Below, piece by piece: positions 34,038 to 43,693 of a stretch of 64,000 bases of DNA. The notes beneath the pieces were generated by a model that saw only the letters and a program-made list of their open reading frames with translations, had not been told where the DNA came from and made no database searches. The stretch is from Clostridiales bacterium DTU070 (GTDB taxonomy: Bacteria > Bacillota > Clostridia > DSM-8532): the NCBI GenBank assembly GCA_001513105.1, contig LFSH01000034.1:25866-89865 (forward strand), written 5' to 3'. Position numbers and translations under genes: made by a program. Numbering within the stretch: position 1 is the stretch's first letter; every line of letters starts with the position of its first letter.

Positions 34038-35264
34038 CTATCTTCTCGCCAGTGAAAACCAGTGTACCGTAAGCCTCAAAAACAGCTTGAACCATGAGGC
34101 CTTTTGCACGTCTTCGGTTACAATCAGGGGTATACTGAGGATTTCCTTGTTCTCAAGCGTCAGAACAACTTCACCGGCCCTGTCCCCGGTTGAAACGGGT
34201 GCATTGACATACTCCGGAAGCCTGACCTCCTGCTGAACCTTGTCCCTCTGCCCCCTTTTCAGAAGCACCGATTTATTGTCCTCATATGCAACGGGCACCG
34301 AAAGCCCCAAACCCTTTCTTACCATTACTTTACCTGCTGTCTCGCCTTTTCTTTCAATTTTCATTATTTCATAGTTTGAAAAACCATAATCCAGCATTTT
34401 GGTAGTCTCCGAAAAGCGCAGGCTCATGCTTTCGGCACCAAGTATTACCGATATCAGATCAAGTCCGTCACGGGAAGCCGTGGCTGTTAGACAGTAGCCC
34501 GCCGCATTTGTCACCCCGGTTTTTAATCCTGTCATGCCCCTGTATTTACCGATCAGATGATTTGTGTTATCCAAATCAAAGGTCCCGTTTCTGAAAGTAT
34601 CGTGTTTGATTGTTGTATATTCAATTATCAGCGGGTATTTCGTAATCAGTTCTCTTGCCATTATCGCTATATCGCGGGCCGTGCTGTAATGGCCTTCATC
34701 GGTCAACCCCGAACAGTCCAGGAAATTGGTATTTGTCATTCCCAGCTCCCTGGCCTTTTCATTCATCATGGTTACAAAAACGCCTTCACTGCCTGCAACA
34801 TGCTCTGCCAGTGCAACAGACGCATCATTTGCCGAATGGATTGCAACAGCTTTTAAAAGATCATGAACCGTAAACTCCTCCCCAACGGCGAGATAAACCT
34901 GCGAGCCGCCCATGCCTGCTGCGTGTTCGGACGCAACAACCACATCATCGAGGCTGATCTTATTCTGTGCAATGGCTTCCATGACCAAAAGCATTGTCAT
35001 TATCTTTGTTATCGATGCAATGGGGCGTCTTTCATCACTGTTCATCTCAAAAATAATCTCGCCGGTGTTTGCACACATTAATAATGCTGATTTTGCCTTG
35101 ATTTCAAAGGGTATGTTTTCAACTATCGGTACATTTTCCTTTTCAACCGTCTGTTCGTCTTTATCCTTAACCCCTGTTTCATCCTCAATGGCAATAACGC
35201 TCCCGTTAACCGAAACAATCAAAAAAACGCACAATAAAACCCATATGACCGCTTTTCCCTTCAT
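34038..35264 (-). CDS. dacF: D-alanyl-D-alanine carboxypeptidase (PBP5/DacF family)
   Basis: A 408-residue exported penicillin-binding protein that trims the terminal D-Ala of peptidoglycan side chains. It has a signal peptide, then the three active-site motifs: SITK (nucleophile Ser in IASITKIM), SAN in IHSANDAS, and KTG in GLKTGVTNAAG. A C-terminal beta domain and a terminal amphipathic helix (WFKLFLRLTVHWF) would attach it to the membrane. It lies downstream of pdp and deoB, a neighbourhood that in Bacillus also contains the sporulation gene dacF. The spore-specific role is inferred from this synteny only. Confidence 0.92.
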   Translation of the reverse strand: MKGKAVIWVLLCVFLIVSVNGSVIAIEDETGVKDKDEQTVEKENVPIVENIPFEIKAKSALLMCANTGEIIFEMNSDERRPIASITKIMTMLLVMEAIAQNKISLDDVVVASEHAAGMGGSQVYLAVGEEFTVHDLLKAVAIHSANDASVALAEHVAGSEGVFVTMMNEKARELGMTNTNFLDCSGLTDEGHYSTARDIAIMARELITKYPLIIEYTTIKHDTFRNGTFDLDNTNHLIGKYRGMTGLKTGVTNAAGYCLTATASRDGLDLISVILGAESMSLRFSETTKMLDYGFSNYEIMKIERKGETAGKVMVRKGLGLSVPVAYEDNKSVLLKRGQRDKVQQEVRLPEYVNAPVSTGDRAGEVVLTLENKEILSIPLIVTEDVQKASWFKLFLRLTVHWFSLARR

Positions 35265-35402
35265 TATCGGACAACTCCAAAACTATTGCTCCATAATAAA
35301 TGTATGCATGGCTCATATGGGTTTATTCAGGCTTATTTATCAAAATAACGGCAGTTGCACCTTCGCCTCTTCAGGCGGGAAGCGTTCAGGTTCAACAAAA
35401 CA

Positions 35403-36704
35403 TCAATGCACCTTACCCAGGATCAAAGGCTTCCCGGGCACTGGGTCCGGGCTTATACCGATCGCAGTTTTCAGAACCCCGAGAGCCTCCGGTATCCTGT
35501 TTTCATCCGAAGTATGCAGTACTGCAATGGTTTCTCCCGCTTCCACTTTATCCGAAGGCTTTTTCACAAGTTCAATACCGGCAGAGGGATCTATAACATC
35601 GTCCTTATGCTTTCTTCCGGCTCCAAGCAGCATCGATGCCATACCAAGTTTTTCGGCATGCATCTTCTCAATATATCCTGGTTCTTCGGCCTTCCATTCA
35701 GCCCTGAACGGGGCGGACGGCAGTTTCGAAGTATCATCCACAACCCCGGGATCACCGTCCTGCCTTTCCACCATTTCTTTCAGTTTCTTTATTGCGGTGC
35801 CTTTTTCTATAGACTCAACGGCCAGGCTACGGCAGAATTCAATGTCACCTTTCCCTGCAGCAAACAGCATGTTTGCGGCCAGCTCCACACACACTTCCCT
35901 CAGGTCGGCGGGGCCTCTGCCGTTAAGTATGTCAACCGCCTCGCTTACTTCGAGCGCATTACCTATTTTATTTCCCAATGGTCTGTCCATATCGGTTATA
36001 AGGGCCACCGTTCTCTTCCCCGCGCCCTTTCCTATATCCACCATCAGCCTTGCAAGTTTTTCGGCCTCGTCAATTGTTTTCATAAACGCTCCGCTGCCCG
36101 TTTTAACATCCAGGACTATTACATCCGAACCCGAGGCGAGTTTTTTGCTCATTATACTGGCTGCAATCAGCGACAGGTTTTCAACAGTACCTGTTGCATC
36201 CCTCAACGCATACAGTTTTTTGTCGGCAGGCGCAAGATTGCCCGTTTGACCGGTAACTGCAATACCAATTTCCTTTACGTTTTTAACAAACTCTTCGGAT
36301 GAAAGGCCGGTGCGAAAGCCCGGTATGGATTCGAGCTTGTCAATTGTTCCGCCGGTATGTCCCAGGCCCCTTCCCGACATTTTTGCCACAGGAACCCCGC
36401 ATGATGCTACAATGGGTGCTATTACAAGAGTGGTCTTGTCTCCGACGCCGCCCGTGCTGTGCTTGTCTACTTTTATACCGGGTATACAGGACAGATCAAC
36501 CACATCACCTGAATGCAGCATGGCTTCTGTCAGCCACAGGGTTTCTTCGGTATCCATTCCGTTGAAATAGACAGCCATCAGGAAGGCAGAGGCCTGGTAA
36601 TCGGGAATCTGACCCGTTGTATACCCGTTGACGAAATACCTGATTTCCTCCTTGCTCAGCTTCCCACCGTTGCGTTTCTTTATGATCAGGTCCAATGCAA
36701 ACAT
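35403..36704 (-). CDS. pdp: Pyrimidine-nucleoside phosphorylase
   Basis: A 433-residue enzyme that splits uridine, thymidine or deoxyuridine with phosphate to the base and (deoxy)ribose-1-phosphate. The family signature KMSGRGLGHTGGTIDKLESIPG is plain, with KVDKHSTGGVGDKTTLV before it and DVKTGSGAFMKT later. The start at 36704 is preferred: GGAGGAGGG lies just before it, and 14 extra N-terminal residues would be needed otherwise. It follows deoB by 42 bases, so the pentose-1-phosphate it releases can be converted at once to the 5-phosphate. Confidence 0.96.
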   Translation of the reverse strand: MFALDLIIKKRNGGKLSKEEIRYFVNGYTTGQIPDYQASAFLMAVYFNGMDTEETLWLTEAMLHSGDVVDLSCIPGIKVDKHSTGGVGDKTTLVIAPIVASCGVPVAKMSGRGLGHTGGTIDKLESIPGFRTGLSSEEFVKNVKEIGIAVTGQTGNLAPADKKLYALRDATGTVENLSLIAASIMSKKLASGSDVIVLDVKTGSGAFMKTIDEAEKLARLMVDIGKGAGKRTVALITDMDRPLGNKIGNALEVSEAVDILNGRGPADLREVCVELAANMLFAAGKGDIEFCRSLAVESIEKGTAIKKLKEMVERQDGDPGVVDDTSKLPSAPFRAEWKAEEPGYIEKMHAEKLGMASMLLGAGRKHKDDVIDPSAGIELVKKPSDKVEAGETIAVLHTSDENRIPEALGVLKTAIGISPDPVPGKPLILGKVH

Positions 36705-36746
36705 ATCCGTACCCTCCTCCGGAATTTTTAATAGTCCGTGTTTCAA

Positions 36747-37931
36747 TTATATTATCAGGTTCAAAAAGCTCTCACCGCTAAGGCTGTTTTCGATGCCGAA
36801 ATACTCCGCTATTGTTTTTGCAACATCTGCAAAACTGTTTCTTACATGCATATTCACACCCTTCCTGACATGTTTTCCCGTTACAAGAAGGGGTACATAT
36901 TCCCTTGAATGATCGGTGCTGGTTGTTGACGGATCGCATCCGTGATCGGCTGTAATAATCAAAATGTCCTCATCCTTCAGATGCCCGGTTATTTCCGGAA
37001 GCCGCCTGTCAAACTCAGCAAGGGCTTTGGCATATCCTTCCACGTCATTTCTGTGCCCATATTTCATATCAAAATCCACAAGATTCGTAAACAGCATTCC
37101 TTCATACTCTTCCCTTATCCATTCAATGGTCCTGTCAATTCCATCGGCATTCGAATGGGTCTTTACCGACCTGGTTATGCCCGAACCGCTGAAAATATCT
37201 TCAATTTTGCCGACTGCCCGGACCTCATATCCATTTTCGCTGAGATAGTTCAAAACAGTCTTTTCGGGAGGCCTGATTGAGAAATCCTTTCTCCTGTCGG
37301 TCCGCGTATAGTTACCCGATTTTCCTGTAAAAGGCCTCGCAATAACTCTTCCCACGCCATAATCACCTGTGAGCATTTCACGCGCTGTCCGGCATATCCT
37401 GTACTGTTCCTCAACAGGAATCACATCCTCGTGGGCTGCGACCTGGAACACACTGTCGGCAGACGTATAGATAATCGGAAAACCCGTTTTAACATGCTCG
37501 TCCCCGAGCTCCTGTATTATAACCGTTCCCGATGCAGGCTTGTTTCCAAGTGTTTTACGGCCTATTCTCCTTTCAAACTCTTTTACCAGGTCATCGGGAA
37601 AACCATTTGGAAAAAGCGGAAAAGGCTTATCGAGTATAATTCCCGCTAATTCCCAGTGCCCGGTGGTAGTATCCTTCCCGGCTGATTTTTCAGCCATTTT
37701 GCCATAGGAGCCGGTAAGCTCCAGACTTTTCAGATCGGTGGTTGTCCGGTATGTCCCGCTGAATCCGTCAATATTTGCAAGCCCGAGCCTTTCAAGGTTC
37801 GGAAGTGAAAAATCCTTCACAAGCCTGGAGATATGCCCTATCGTATTGCTTCCTTCATCCCCGTATTCCCTGCTGTCGGGCAGTTCTCCAATGCCGGCAC
37901 TGTCCATAACAATAACAATGAATCTTTTCAT
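36747..37931 (-). CDS. deoB: Phosphopentomutase
   Basis: A 394-residue alkaline-phosphatase-superfamily enzyme that interconverts ribose or deoxyribose 1- and 5-phosphate in nucleoside salvage. Metal-binding and family motifs are visible: [12 protein letters not shown] at the start, [11 protein letters not shown] with the phosphorylated Thr, [11 protein letters not shown] and [24 protein letters not shown]. Length is normal. The start follows AGGAGG. It is the first gene of the deoB-pdp-dacF set. Confidence 0.97.
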   Translation of the reverse strand: MKRFIVIVMDSAGIGELPDSREYGDEGSNTIGHISRLVKDFSLPNLERLGLANIDGFSGTYRTTTDLKSLELTGSYGKMAEKSAGKDTTTGHWELAGIILDKPFPLFPNGFPDDLVKEFERRIGRKTLGNKPASGTVIIQELGDEHVKTGFPIIYTSADSVFQVAAHEDVIPVEEQYRICRTAREMLTGDYGVGRVIARPFTGKSGNYTRTDRRKDFSIRPPEKTVLNYLSENGYEVRAVGKIEDIFSGSGITRSVKTHSNADGIDRTIEWIREEYEGMLFTNLVDFDMKYGHRNDVEGYAKALAEFDRRLPEITGHLKDEDILIITADHGCDPSTTSTDHSREYVPLLVTGKHVRKGVNMHVRNSFADVAKTIAEYFGIENSLSGESFLNLII

Positions 37932-38058
37932 GTTATTTATCCTCCTGTTTTAATAGGATCCAACAATACTATTCATATATTATCATTTATTTGATAAAAT
38001 AAACAGCATAGAACCATAAGACGGTATTATTAGCAGAAACATTGAAAGGACAGTCCGG

Positions 38059-38883
38059 ATGCTTAAATGGTATATAACCGTACCTTTATCCTTATTGCTT
38101 ATTTGCATTTACATGTTGGTTCAGGCTTCAGTCTACGCAACAAGGCATTATAACATGAATTTCGGCGCGGGGCTGAGGTTTCTGCATCTTTCGGATATTC
38201 ACATAAACCTGCTTGTTATATCTTCTGCCCGTATAAAAAGAACTATACGAAAAGCAAATCCCGATTACATATTAATCAGCGGTGATCTTATTGAAAAACC
38301 GAAGGATCTCGAAAGATTCGTTAAGTGGTATACCGGGCTTGATACAAGGGCACCGGCATTTGCTGTTTTTGGAAACCACGAGTATAAATGTTTCAGGCAA
38401 AATCCTGCGTTTAAGGACGAATTTGTTAATACCCTGAAAAAACTGGGCATACGCCTTTTAGTGAATGAAACGGTATTTATACAGGATAAAAAGGCAGATT
38501 CATCGGGAAAAATGAAAATAACAGCCCTCGTCGGCATTGACGATATAAAAACCGGCGAGCCTTTTGACAATGATATTCTTGCCGGTTTACGGGACAAATG
38601 CGATACAGTGATTGCACTCTCGCATAATCCCGATATTTCGCTCCAAATTCCCGAAAACAGTGTGGATTTGCTTTTAACAGGGCATTTTCACGGAGGCCAG
38701 ATATGGATGCCGTTCAAACTTGAATACCTGCTTCTGCGCAAGGATAAACTAAGCAAAATGGGTTACATAAAAGGTTTTGCAACAATACGCAAAAACCTGG
38801 TTTATATAAACAGAGGCCTTGGAACTGTGGTTGTGCCTTTCCGATTCTTCTCGGTTCCCGAGGTTGCCGTTATTGATATATAG
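38059..38883 (+). CDS. Membrane-anchored calcineurin-like metallophosphoesterase
   Basis: A 274-residue protein with an N-terminal membrane helix (about 5-25). The metallophosphoesterase blocks are HLSDIHI, ISGDLIE, VFGNHEYK, ALSHNPD and LTGHFHGGQIW, giving the full two-metal site. This resembles the YkuE/YaeI group, whose members act on membrane lipids or nucleotides. The substrate is not known. It is a single gene, divergent from deoB. Confidence 0.88.
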   Translation: MLKWYITVPLSLLLICIYMLVQASVYATRHYNMNFGAGLRFLHLSDIHINLLVISSARIKRTIRKANPDYILISGDLIEKPKDLERFVKWYTGLDTRAPAFAVFGNHEYKCFRQNPAFKDEFVNTLKKLGIRLLVNETVFIQDKKADSSGKMKITALVGIDDIKTGEPFDNDILAGLRDKCDTVIALSHNPDISLQIPENSVDLLLTGHFHGGQIWMPFKLEYLLLRKDKLSKMGYIKGFATIRKNLVYINRGLGTVVVPFRFFSVPEVAVIDI

Positions 38884-38919
38884 GAGTGCTTGGTTTATCG
38901 GGCGTTTATTTGCATGGCT

Positions 38920-40065
38920 TCAGTGTATTCCCCTTGCTATGCTCAGAATGGCTTTAATCGTCAGCTCCGTTTCGGTTTCGTTGTTGAAATAACCCGGGCT
39001 TATCCTGACAAGGCCGGTTTCGGCTGTTCCCAGGGACAAATGTGCAAGGGGCGCACAGTGAAAACCGCCTCTTGTGCAGATTCCGAATTTCCGATCGAGT
39101 AAATAGCAGATCTCTGATGAATCCATTTGATTTACCGACAGTGCAAAAATACCCGAATTCTGTTCAGGCGGCGGAGAGTACAAAGTAATATTGCTTTCCT
39201 TTCCAAGACCGTCAAAAAGCATTTTCAGCATGTTCTTCTTCTTTTGCTGTATAATTTCGATACCGGTATCATTAATGTATGACACACCTTTGCCAAGTCC
39301 CGCAATTCCAGGTACATTCAGTGTACCGCTTTCCAGAATGTCGGGGAAAACACCGGGCTGCAGAAGACTATCTGAAAAACTTCCTGTGCCGCCCTGCACC
39401 AGCGGCCGGATATCAACTCCGTCCCTTACATACAACCCTGCTGTTCCCTGCGGGCCCATAAGCCCTTTATGTCCCGGAAACGCCAGCAAGTCAATATTCA
39501 TTTTCTCAACATCCACAGGTATTGATCCCGCTCCCTGTGCTGCGTCAACAAGAAATAATATGCCGTTCGCCCTGCATATTTTCCCTGCCTCCTCCACGGG
39601 CATTATCGCTCCTGTGACGTTTGACGAAAGAGTCATGCAAAAGAGTTTTACCCCCGGCCTTAATGCCTTTTTAATGCTCTGAATCGTAATCCTTCCCAGT
39701 TTCTCGGGTTTGATAATTTCAACGCTGATATATCCTTTGCTTTCCAGTGTTTTAAGCGGACGCAGCACAGAATTATGCTCCATTGCCGTTGCAACAACAA
39801 CCGAGCCTTCGGATAAAACCCCGTAAATGGCTGTATTCAGTGCATATGTAGTATTCGGCATAAAAGCAATCCGCATTGGATCGCTTATGTTGAAAAACCT
39901 GGCTATGGTTTCCCTTGTATTAAGTACCACATCTTCAGCCTGCCTGGCCATTGCATGCGCGGACCTGCCGGGATTTGCGCATCCTCTTTTCAGGATATCA
40001 AGCATTGCCTGTATTACCTGCGGAGGCTTGGGCCAGGAGGTTGCCGCGTTATCAAGATATATCAT
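38920..40065 (-). CDS. Cysteine desulfurase-family aminotransferase class V
   Basis: A 381-residue PLP enzyme that likely removes sulfur from cysteine. Features are YLDNAATSWPKPP at the N-terminus, MEHNSVLRP, the lysine region in LLAFPGHKGLMGPQGTAGLYV and RGGFHCAPLAH with the catalytic cysteine. The sequence belongs to the class with the motif R-x-G-x-HC, near SufS/Csd-type enzymes. No iron-sulfur scaffold gene is adjacent, so its acceptor is unknown. It converges with the phosphoesterase gene. Confidence 0.9.
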   Translation of the reverse strand: MIYLDNAATSWPKPPQVIQAMLDILKRGCANPGRSAHAMARQAEDVVLNTRETIARFFNISDPMRIAFMPNTTYALNTAIYGVLSEGSVVVATAMEHNSVLRPLKTLESKGYISVEIIKPEKLGRITIQSIKKALRPGVKLFCMTLSSNVTGAIMPVEEAGKICRANGILFLVDAAQGAGSIPVDVEKMNIDLLAFPGHKGLMGPQGTAGLYVRDGVDIRPLVQGGTGSFSDSLLQPGVFPDILESGTLNVPGIAGLGKGVSYINDTGIEIIQQKKKNMLKMLFDGLGKESNITLYSPPPEQNSGIFALSVNQMDSSEICYLLDRKFGICTRGGFHCAPLAHLSLGTAETGLVRISPGYFNNETETELTIKAILSIARGIH

Positions 40066-40141
40066 TATTGAACTCCTTTTATTCGGTTAATTAATTATAT
40101 GACATTATCCGCTGCAAATTGCATTTAAATATGCAGCAGCT

Positions 40142-40223
40142 GCTTCCGGCATTCGCACGATATCTTTACCTCAACTGTTTGGAGATATCGTGTAAATACC
40201 AGGAAACTTTCAGCGGAGTGCAG
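40142..40223. repeat. Dispersed inverted-repeat element, copy 1
   Basis: The left arm GCTTCCGGCATTCGCACG-ATATCT (40142-40165) is inverted relative to the right arm, which starts AGATATCGTG (40183) and continues AGGAAACTTTCAGCGGAGTG-CAGC. The right arm closely matches 63911-63950, and the left arm matches 50113-50147. It lies upstream of the esterase gene and could fold as a stem-loop. Confidence 0.65.
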
Positions 40224-40322
40224 CGTCAAACATAATTCTTGCTTTTTGGATACTGCTGTGATAAAAGATTATTGTGCACATGGAAAACGCATAAGTTATT
40301 TCTGAAACAGAGGGGAAGAAAC

Positions 40323-41336
40323 ATGAAGATTTACAAAATTACCGACTCGCCGATACGGTTATACGGGCTCAATGTAATTGACCCCGAAAAAGGGCATTTC
40401 TGGCGGCTGAGTCCAGATATCACCGAAAAAATGCCCCAGCTTGAAGATGCCGGCAAGCGATGCTTTGGCAGCAGGGCCAGGTTCATAACCGATTCACCCG
40501 TAATCAGAATTCGTATGGAACTTAAAACACTGAACGTTGACAGATGTATCAGCCTTCCGGGCTCGGCGGGAGCCGACGTATACTACGGCGCAGGCCTCGA
40601 GTCCAGGTTTGCAGGATATATTGCACCGGTAAATTATGATGAATCTGAAAAGGTTGTTGAAACCACGCTGAAAAAAACAGCAAAACCCGAGGTGGTTACA
40701 ATTAACCTGCCCCGGAATGAGCAGCTTGCTTCCATGGAAATAGGCATAGATGACGGTGCAAATATATATGAACCCGTTGAGTATAAAATCAGCAAACCCA
40801 TAATATACTACGGTTCATCAATAACCGAAGGCGGATGCGCCCCAAGACCGGGCACGGCATACACCAGCATACTTTCAAGATGGCTTGATGCAGACTATTT
40901 TAACTATGGTTTTTCGGGAAGGGCAAAGGGCGAGCCTGAATTTGCGGAATATATCGCGCAGCATAAGGACATCTCGCTTTTCGTGTATGACTATGACCAC
41001 AATGCACCCACTCCTGAACACCTTATGGATACCCACGAACGGTTTTTCAAAATAGTAAGGGAAGCTCACAGGGATGTTCCGGTTATTATGATGTCCCGTC
41101 CCGATTTCGACAGGGACCCGGAGGACAGCATGGAACGGCGGAATATTATTTACCGCACTTATCTGAATGCACGGAATGCTGGAGACAACAGCGTTTATTT
41201 TATTGACGGCATGCAGTTCTTTGGTACAGCAGGAAGAAGCGAGTGCACGGTTGACGGCTGTCATCCGAACGCCCTTGGCTTCATGCTCATGGCCAAAACC
41301 ATCCATCCCCTTGCATCAAGGCTGCTGTCCGTTTAA
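40323..41336 (+). CDS. SGNH-hydrolase family esterase
   Basis: A 337-residue cytoplasmic protein (no signal peptide). An N-terminal jelly-roll-like domain covers about residues 1-150. The SGNH hydrolase domain follows: IIYYGSSITEGGCA with the nucleophile Ser, GFSGRAKG with the block II Gly, and DGCHPNALGF with the catalytic Asp/His pair. The layout resembles carbohydrate O-acetylesterases that deacetylate xylan- or mannan-derived oligosaccharides. Intracellular deacetylation of imported oligosaccharides is a reasonable inference, consistent with the intracellular GH67 later in the window. ATG at 40323 follows GAGGGGAAG. Confidence 0.85.
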   Translation: MKIYKITDSPIRLYGLNVIDPEKGHFWRLSPDITEKMPQLEDAGKRCFGSRARFITDSPVIRIRMELKTLNVDRCISLPGSAGADVYYGAGLESRFAGYIAPVNYDESEKVVETTLKKTAKPEVVTINLPRNEQLASMEIGIDDGANIYEPVEYKISKPIIYYGSSITEGGCAPRPGTAYTSILSRWLDADYFNYGFSGRAKGEPEFAEYIAQHKDISLFVYDYDHNAPTPEHLMDTHERFFKIVREAHRDVPVIMMSRPDFDRDPEDSMERRNIIYRTYLNARNAGDNSVYFIDGMQFFGTAGRSECTVDGCHPNALGFMLMAKTIHPLASRLLSV

Positions 41337-41384
41337 AATGGAAGTTTTTCGCAGGTAATCTGTTACATTTGTGAATAATTTTAA

Positions 41385-41410
41385 GGGCAGTGCTGAACGC
41401 AGCACTGCCC
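41385..41410. terminator. Bidirectional hairpin terminator between esterase and uracil-DNA glycosylase genes
   Basis: GGGCAGTGCT and AGCACTGCCC form a perfect 10-bp stem with a six-base loop. A T-rich stretch follows on plus (GTTGTTTATTT) and a TTAAAATT stretch on minus; it serves the convergent gene ends. Confidence 0.7.
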
Positions 41411-41447
41411 GTTGTTTATTTATGGATTTATAGAATGATTGCCTCGT

Positions 41448-42020
41448 TTACGGCGATATGGAATCAAGGTACTCCTTCACTTTTTTCATATCCAGGAACA
41501 ATTCCTCTTTTTTTGCCGGATCTCTTAAAACCGCGGCGGGATGGTATGTTGGCATTATTCTGAAAAAGCCCGGCCTGTCAATCCACGTACCCCTTATTTT
41601 TGTAATGCGGGCATCCTTGCTGATCAGGTATTTCATTGCCGTAGCCCCGAGGCAGACTATTATCTTGGGTTTTATATATTTTACCTGGAATCTCAGGTAC
41701 GGAAGGCATGCCTCGGCCTCTTCCTTAGTTGGCTCCCTGTTTCCCGGCGGACGGCATTTTACTATATTGCATATGTAGTAATCCTCAGGTTTGAACATTA
41801 ATGCGTTGAGCAAATGGTCCAGCAGTTTTCCCGCCCTGCCGACAAATGCCAGTCCGGTAAGATCCTCCTGTTCTCCCGGCCCTTCCCCGACAAGCATTAC
41901 AGGCGCATTTAGGTTGTTACCCCTGCCTATGACAACATTTGTCCTTGTTCCGGCAAGATCACATTTTGAACAGCTTTGACACGCTTTAACAAACTTTTCG
42001 TAGAGATTCGGGTCGTTCAT
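41448..42020 (-). CDS. Uracil-DNA glycosylase, family 4-type with Fe-S cluster
   Basis: A 190-residue base-excision-repair enzyme that removes uracil from DNA. It has the N-terminal CQSCSKCDLAGTRTNVVIGRG, GEGPGEQEDLTGLAFVGRAG (motif A), CNIVKCRPPGNREP and the C-terminal HPAAVLR. The cysteines fit the [4Fe-4S] form common in thermophiles and many clostridia (C-x2-C near the start, two in CNIVKC). The ATG start is clear. It converges on the esterase gene. Confidence 0.95.
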   Translation of the reverse strand: MNDPNLYEKFVKACQSCSKCDLAGTRTNVVIGRGNNLNAPVMLVGEGPGEQEDLTGLAFVGRAGKLLDHLLNALMFKPEDYYICNIVKCRPPGNREPTKEEAEACLPYLRFQVKYIKPKIIVCLGATAMKYLISKDARITKIRGTWIDRPGFFRIMPTYHPAAVLRDPAKKEELFLDMKKVKEYLDSISP

Positions 42021-42143
42021 TGCTAATTCCCTTCAAACAATTGTCCTGTTGTAGATCCTATCATAAAATGAGACCGTTGAAAAGAACGGATCCGGACTAA
42101 CTTCCGGGCTGACGGGGCATGGCATTCCTGAGATAATTCCGAT

Positions 42144-42173
42144 AAAAAGCGGCAGGTACCTTATACCTGCCGC
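42144..42173 (-). terminator. Intrinsic terminator after small protein gene
   Basis: GCGGCAGGTA and TACCTGCCGC form a 10-bp stem, followed on the minus strand by TTTTT, 14 bases beyond the small gene's stop. Confidence 0.85.
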
Positions 42174-42186
42174 CACATGAAACAAG

Positions 42187-42384
42187 TCACTGATGATACT
42201 TTTCGGTCCACTCCTGAAATGAAAGGTTTTCACCTTCCCTGCTGCTTTTTGCATTTCTTCCGATCTGATATCCGTTCTTTACTCCGCCAAAACGAATATT
42301 TTCTTCATTATTTTTTTCAGCGGATTTTTTAAATCTGTCTGCGCCGCCATTCCTGAAATTCTCCTGATTAAAACCATTTCTCAC
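42187..42384 (-). CDS. Small hydrophilic protein, 65 residues
   Basis: A GTG-started frame with AGAGGG at good spacing and a strong terminator right after its stop, which together support a real gene. The product is rich in Asn, Lys, Glu and Gly, has no hydrophobic segment, and ends FQEWTEKYHQ. Composition is like small clostridial spore or cytoplasmic proteins, but no family is recognised. Confidence 0.6.
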   Translation of the reverse strand: MRNGFNQENFRNGGADRFKKSAEKNNEENIRFGGVKNGYQIGRNAKSSREGENLSFQEWTEKYHQ

Positions 42385-42517
42385 AGTATCCCTCTTTTCT
42401 GAAACCGGTTATACCAGGATGGAGCATTTAAAAAGCAGATACAACGAAGCCGAAAGTTCCGGTTTCAAACCGGGCTTTTCGCTCCGCATTATTTATTGTA
42501 CCCGCCAGGAATGAAAA

Positions 42518-43690
42518 CTATTCTGTGATTTCTCCGGCCTTCTTCAACGAAATTTTTGTCAAAACGGGCCCGGTCAGTTCATATATAAATGTTGCTGCAA
42601 GAACAACGGTACGAATGGTTGCAGCATATTCGGGCAATTTCTGTGATGCAAGCAGCGAAAGTCCTATCGCAACACCGGCCTGGGGAATCAGCGTGAATCC
42701 AAGGTATTTTTTAACGGTTTCAGGCGCCTTTGTAATTATTGAACCAACAGAAGAGCCTATTACCTTGCCCAAAAATCTTGATATAATATACATCAGACCT
42801 ATAAATCCTATCTTGGGCAGAATTGTAATATCCAGCTCAGCCCCTGACACTACAAAAAACATAAGGTACAGAGGCGGGGTCACCTGGTCGGCAAGACTGA
42901 AAATGGATTTTGCCGAATCGACGAAATTAACCACCGTTGCACCCAAACTCATGCAAAAAAGCAGCGGTGACAGTCCCAGCATGGTTGCAGCTGCCGATGC
43001 AAGAAATACAAAACCCGTTATTATAATCAGGCGGTTTGATTCCTTTTTGAAATACCTTAGAGGAATCCTGAATATTACTCCCAGTATAAACCCTAAAATA
43101 AAGGAGCCCGCAATCTCAATAAGAGGCATTACAACCGACATGGACAGTGAAGCCTGCCCCGGATTTTTCAATGTATTGACAACAGCCATTGAAAATCCGA
43201 ACAAAATCAATGCCACCGCGTCATCTATTGCAACAACGCTTAAAAGCATTTCGGATACAGGTCCTTTTGCATTATATTGCTTAACTACCATAACCGTGGC
43301 AGCCGGGGCCGTGGCTGAAGCAATTGCCCCCAGCAGAAGTGCTGTTTCAAAATCGACGCCGATAAGAACCAGCGATATTACTACAAGTACTGTTGCAAGT
43401 ACTGCTGCAGTAACAGCAATAATGACAGACATGCTTCCTATCTTTTTCAGGTACGAGATTTTGAACTCAGCACCTATCGAAAATGCAATGAATGCCAAAG
43501 CCATTTCAGATATCAGTTCAAGCTCTGAGACCATTTCAACAGAAAATACTTTAAGACAGTAGGGTCCCAAAACCAGTCCTGCAAGAAGATATCCGGTAAC
43601 GTTCGGCAGTTTCAGAATCTTTACTGCGCGACCGAAAATAAGCCCTGATAAAAGTATCAGAGACAGATAAAACAAGGTTGTAAGGTCCAT
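42518..43690 (-). CDS. CPA2-type cation:proton antiporter
   Basis: A 390-residue membrane protein with about 12 helices and the CPA2 signatures: GRAVKILKLPNVTGYLLAGLVLGP at the N-terminus, AIASATAPAATVMVVKQY, AIDDAVALILFG with the ion-binding Asp pair, and a late PQAGVAIGLSLLA. It exchanges Na+ or K+ for protons. It has no cytoplasmic RCK domain. The preceding gene, three bases upstream, encodes a PII-like protein that may gate it. Confidence 0.92.
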   Translation of the reverse strand: MDLTTLFYLSLILLSGLIFGRAVKILKLPNVTGYLLAGLVLGPYCLKVFSVEMVSELELISEMALAFIAFSIGAEFKISYLKKIGSMSVIIAVTAAVLATVLVVISLVLIGVDFETALLLGAIASATAPAATVMVVKQYNAKGPVSEMLLSVVAIDDAVALILFGFSMAVVNTLKNPGQASLSMSVVMPLIEIAGSFILGFILGVIFRIPLRYFKKESNRLIIITGFVFLASAAATMLGLSPLLFCMSLGATVVNFVDSAKSIFSLADQVTPPLYLMFFVVSGAELDITILPKIGFIGLMYIISRFLGKVIGSSVGSIITKAPETVKKYLGFTLIPQAGVAIGLSLLASQKLPEYAATIRTVVLAATFIYELTGPVLTKISLKKAGEITE

Positions 43691-43693
43691 ATT

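Noticed and set aside
42033..42254. Minus-strand frame overlapping the small hydrophilic gene
   Set aside because: It covers the strong terminator at 42144-42173 and lacks a ribosome site.
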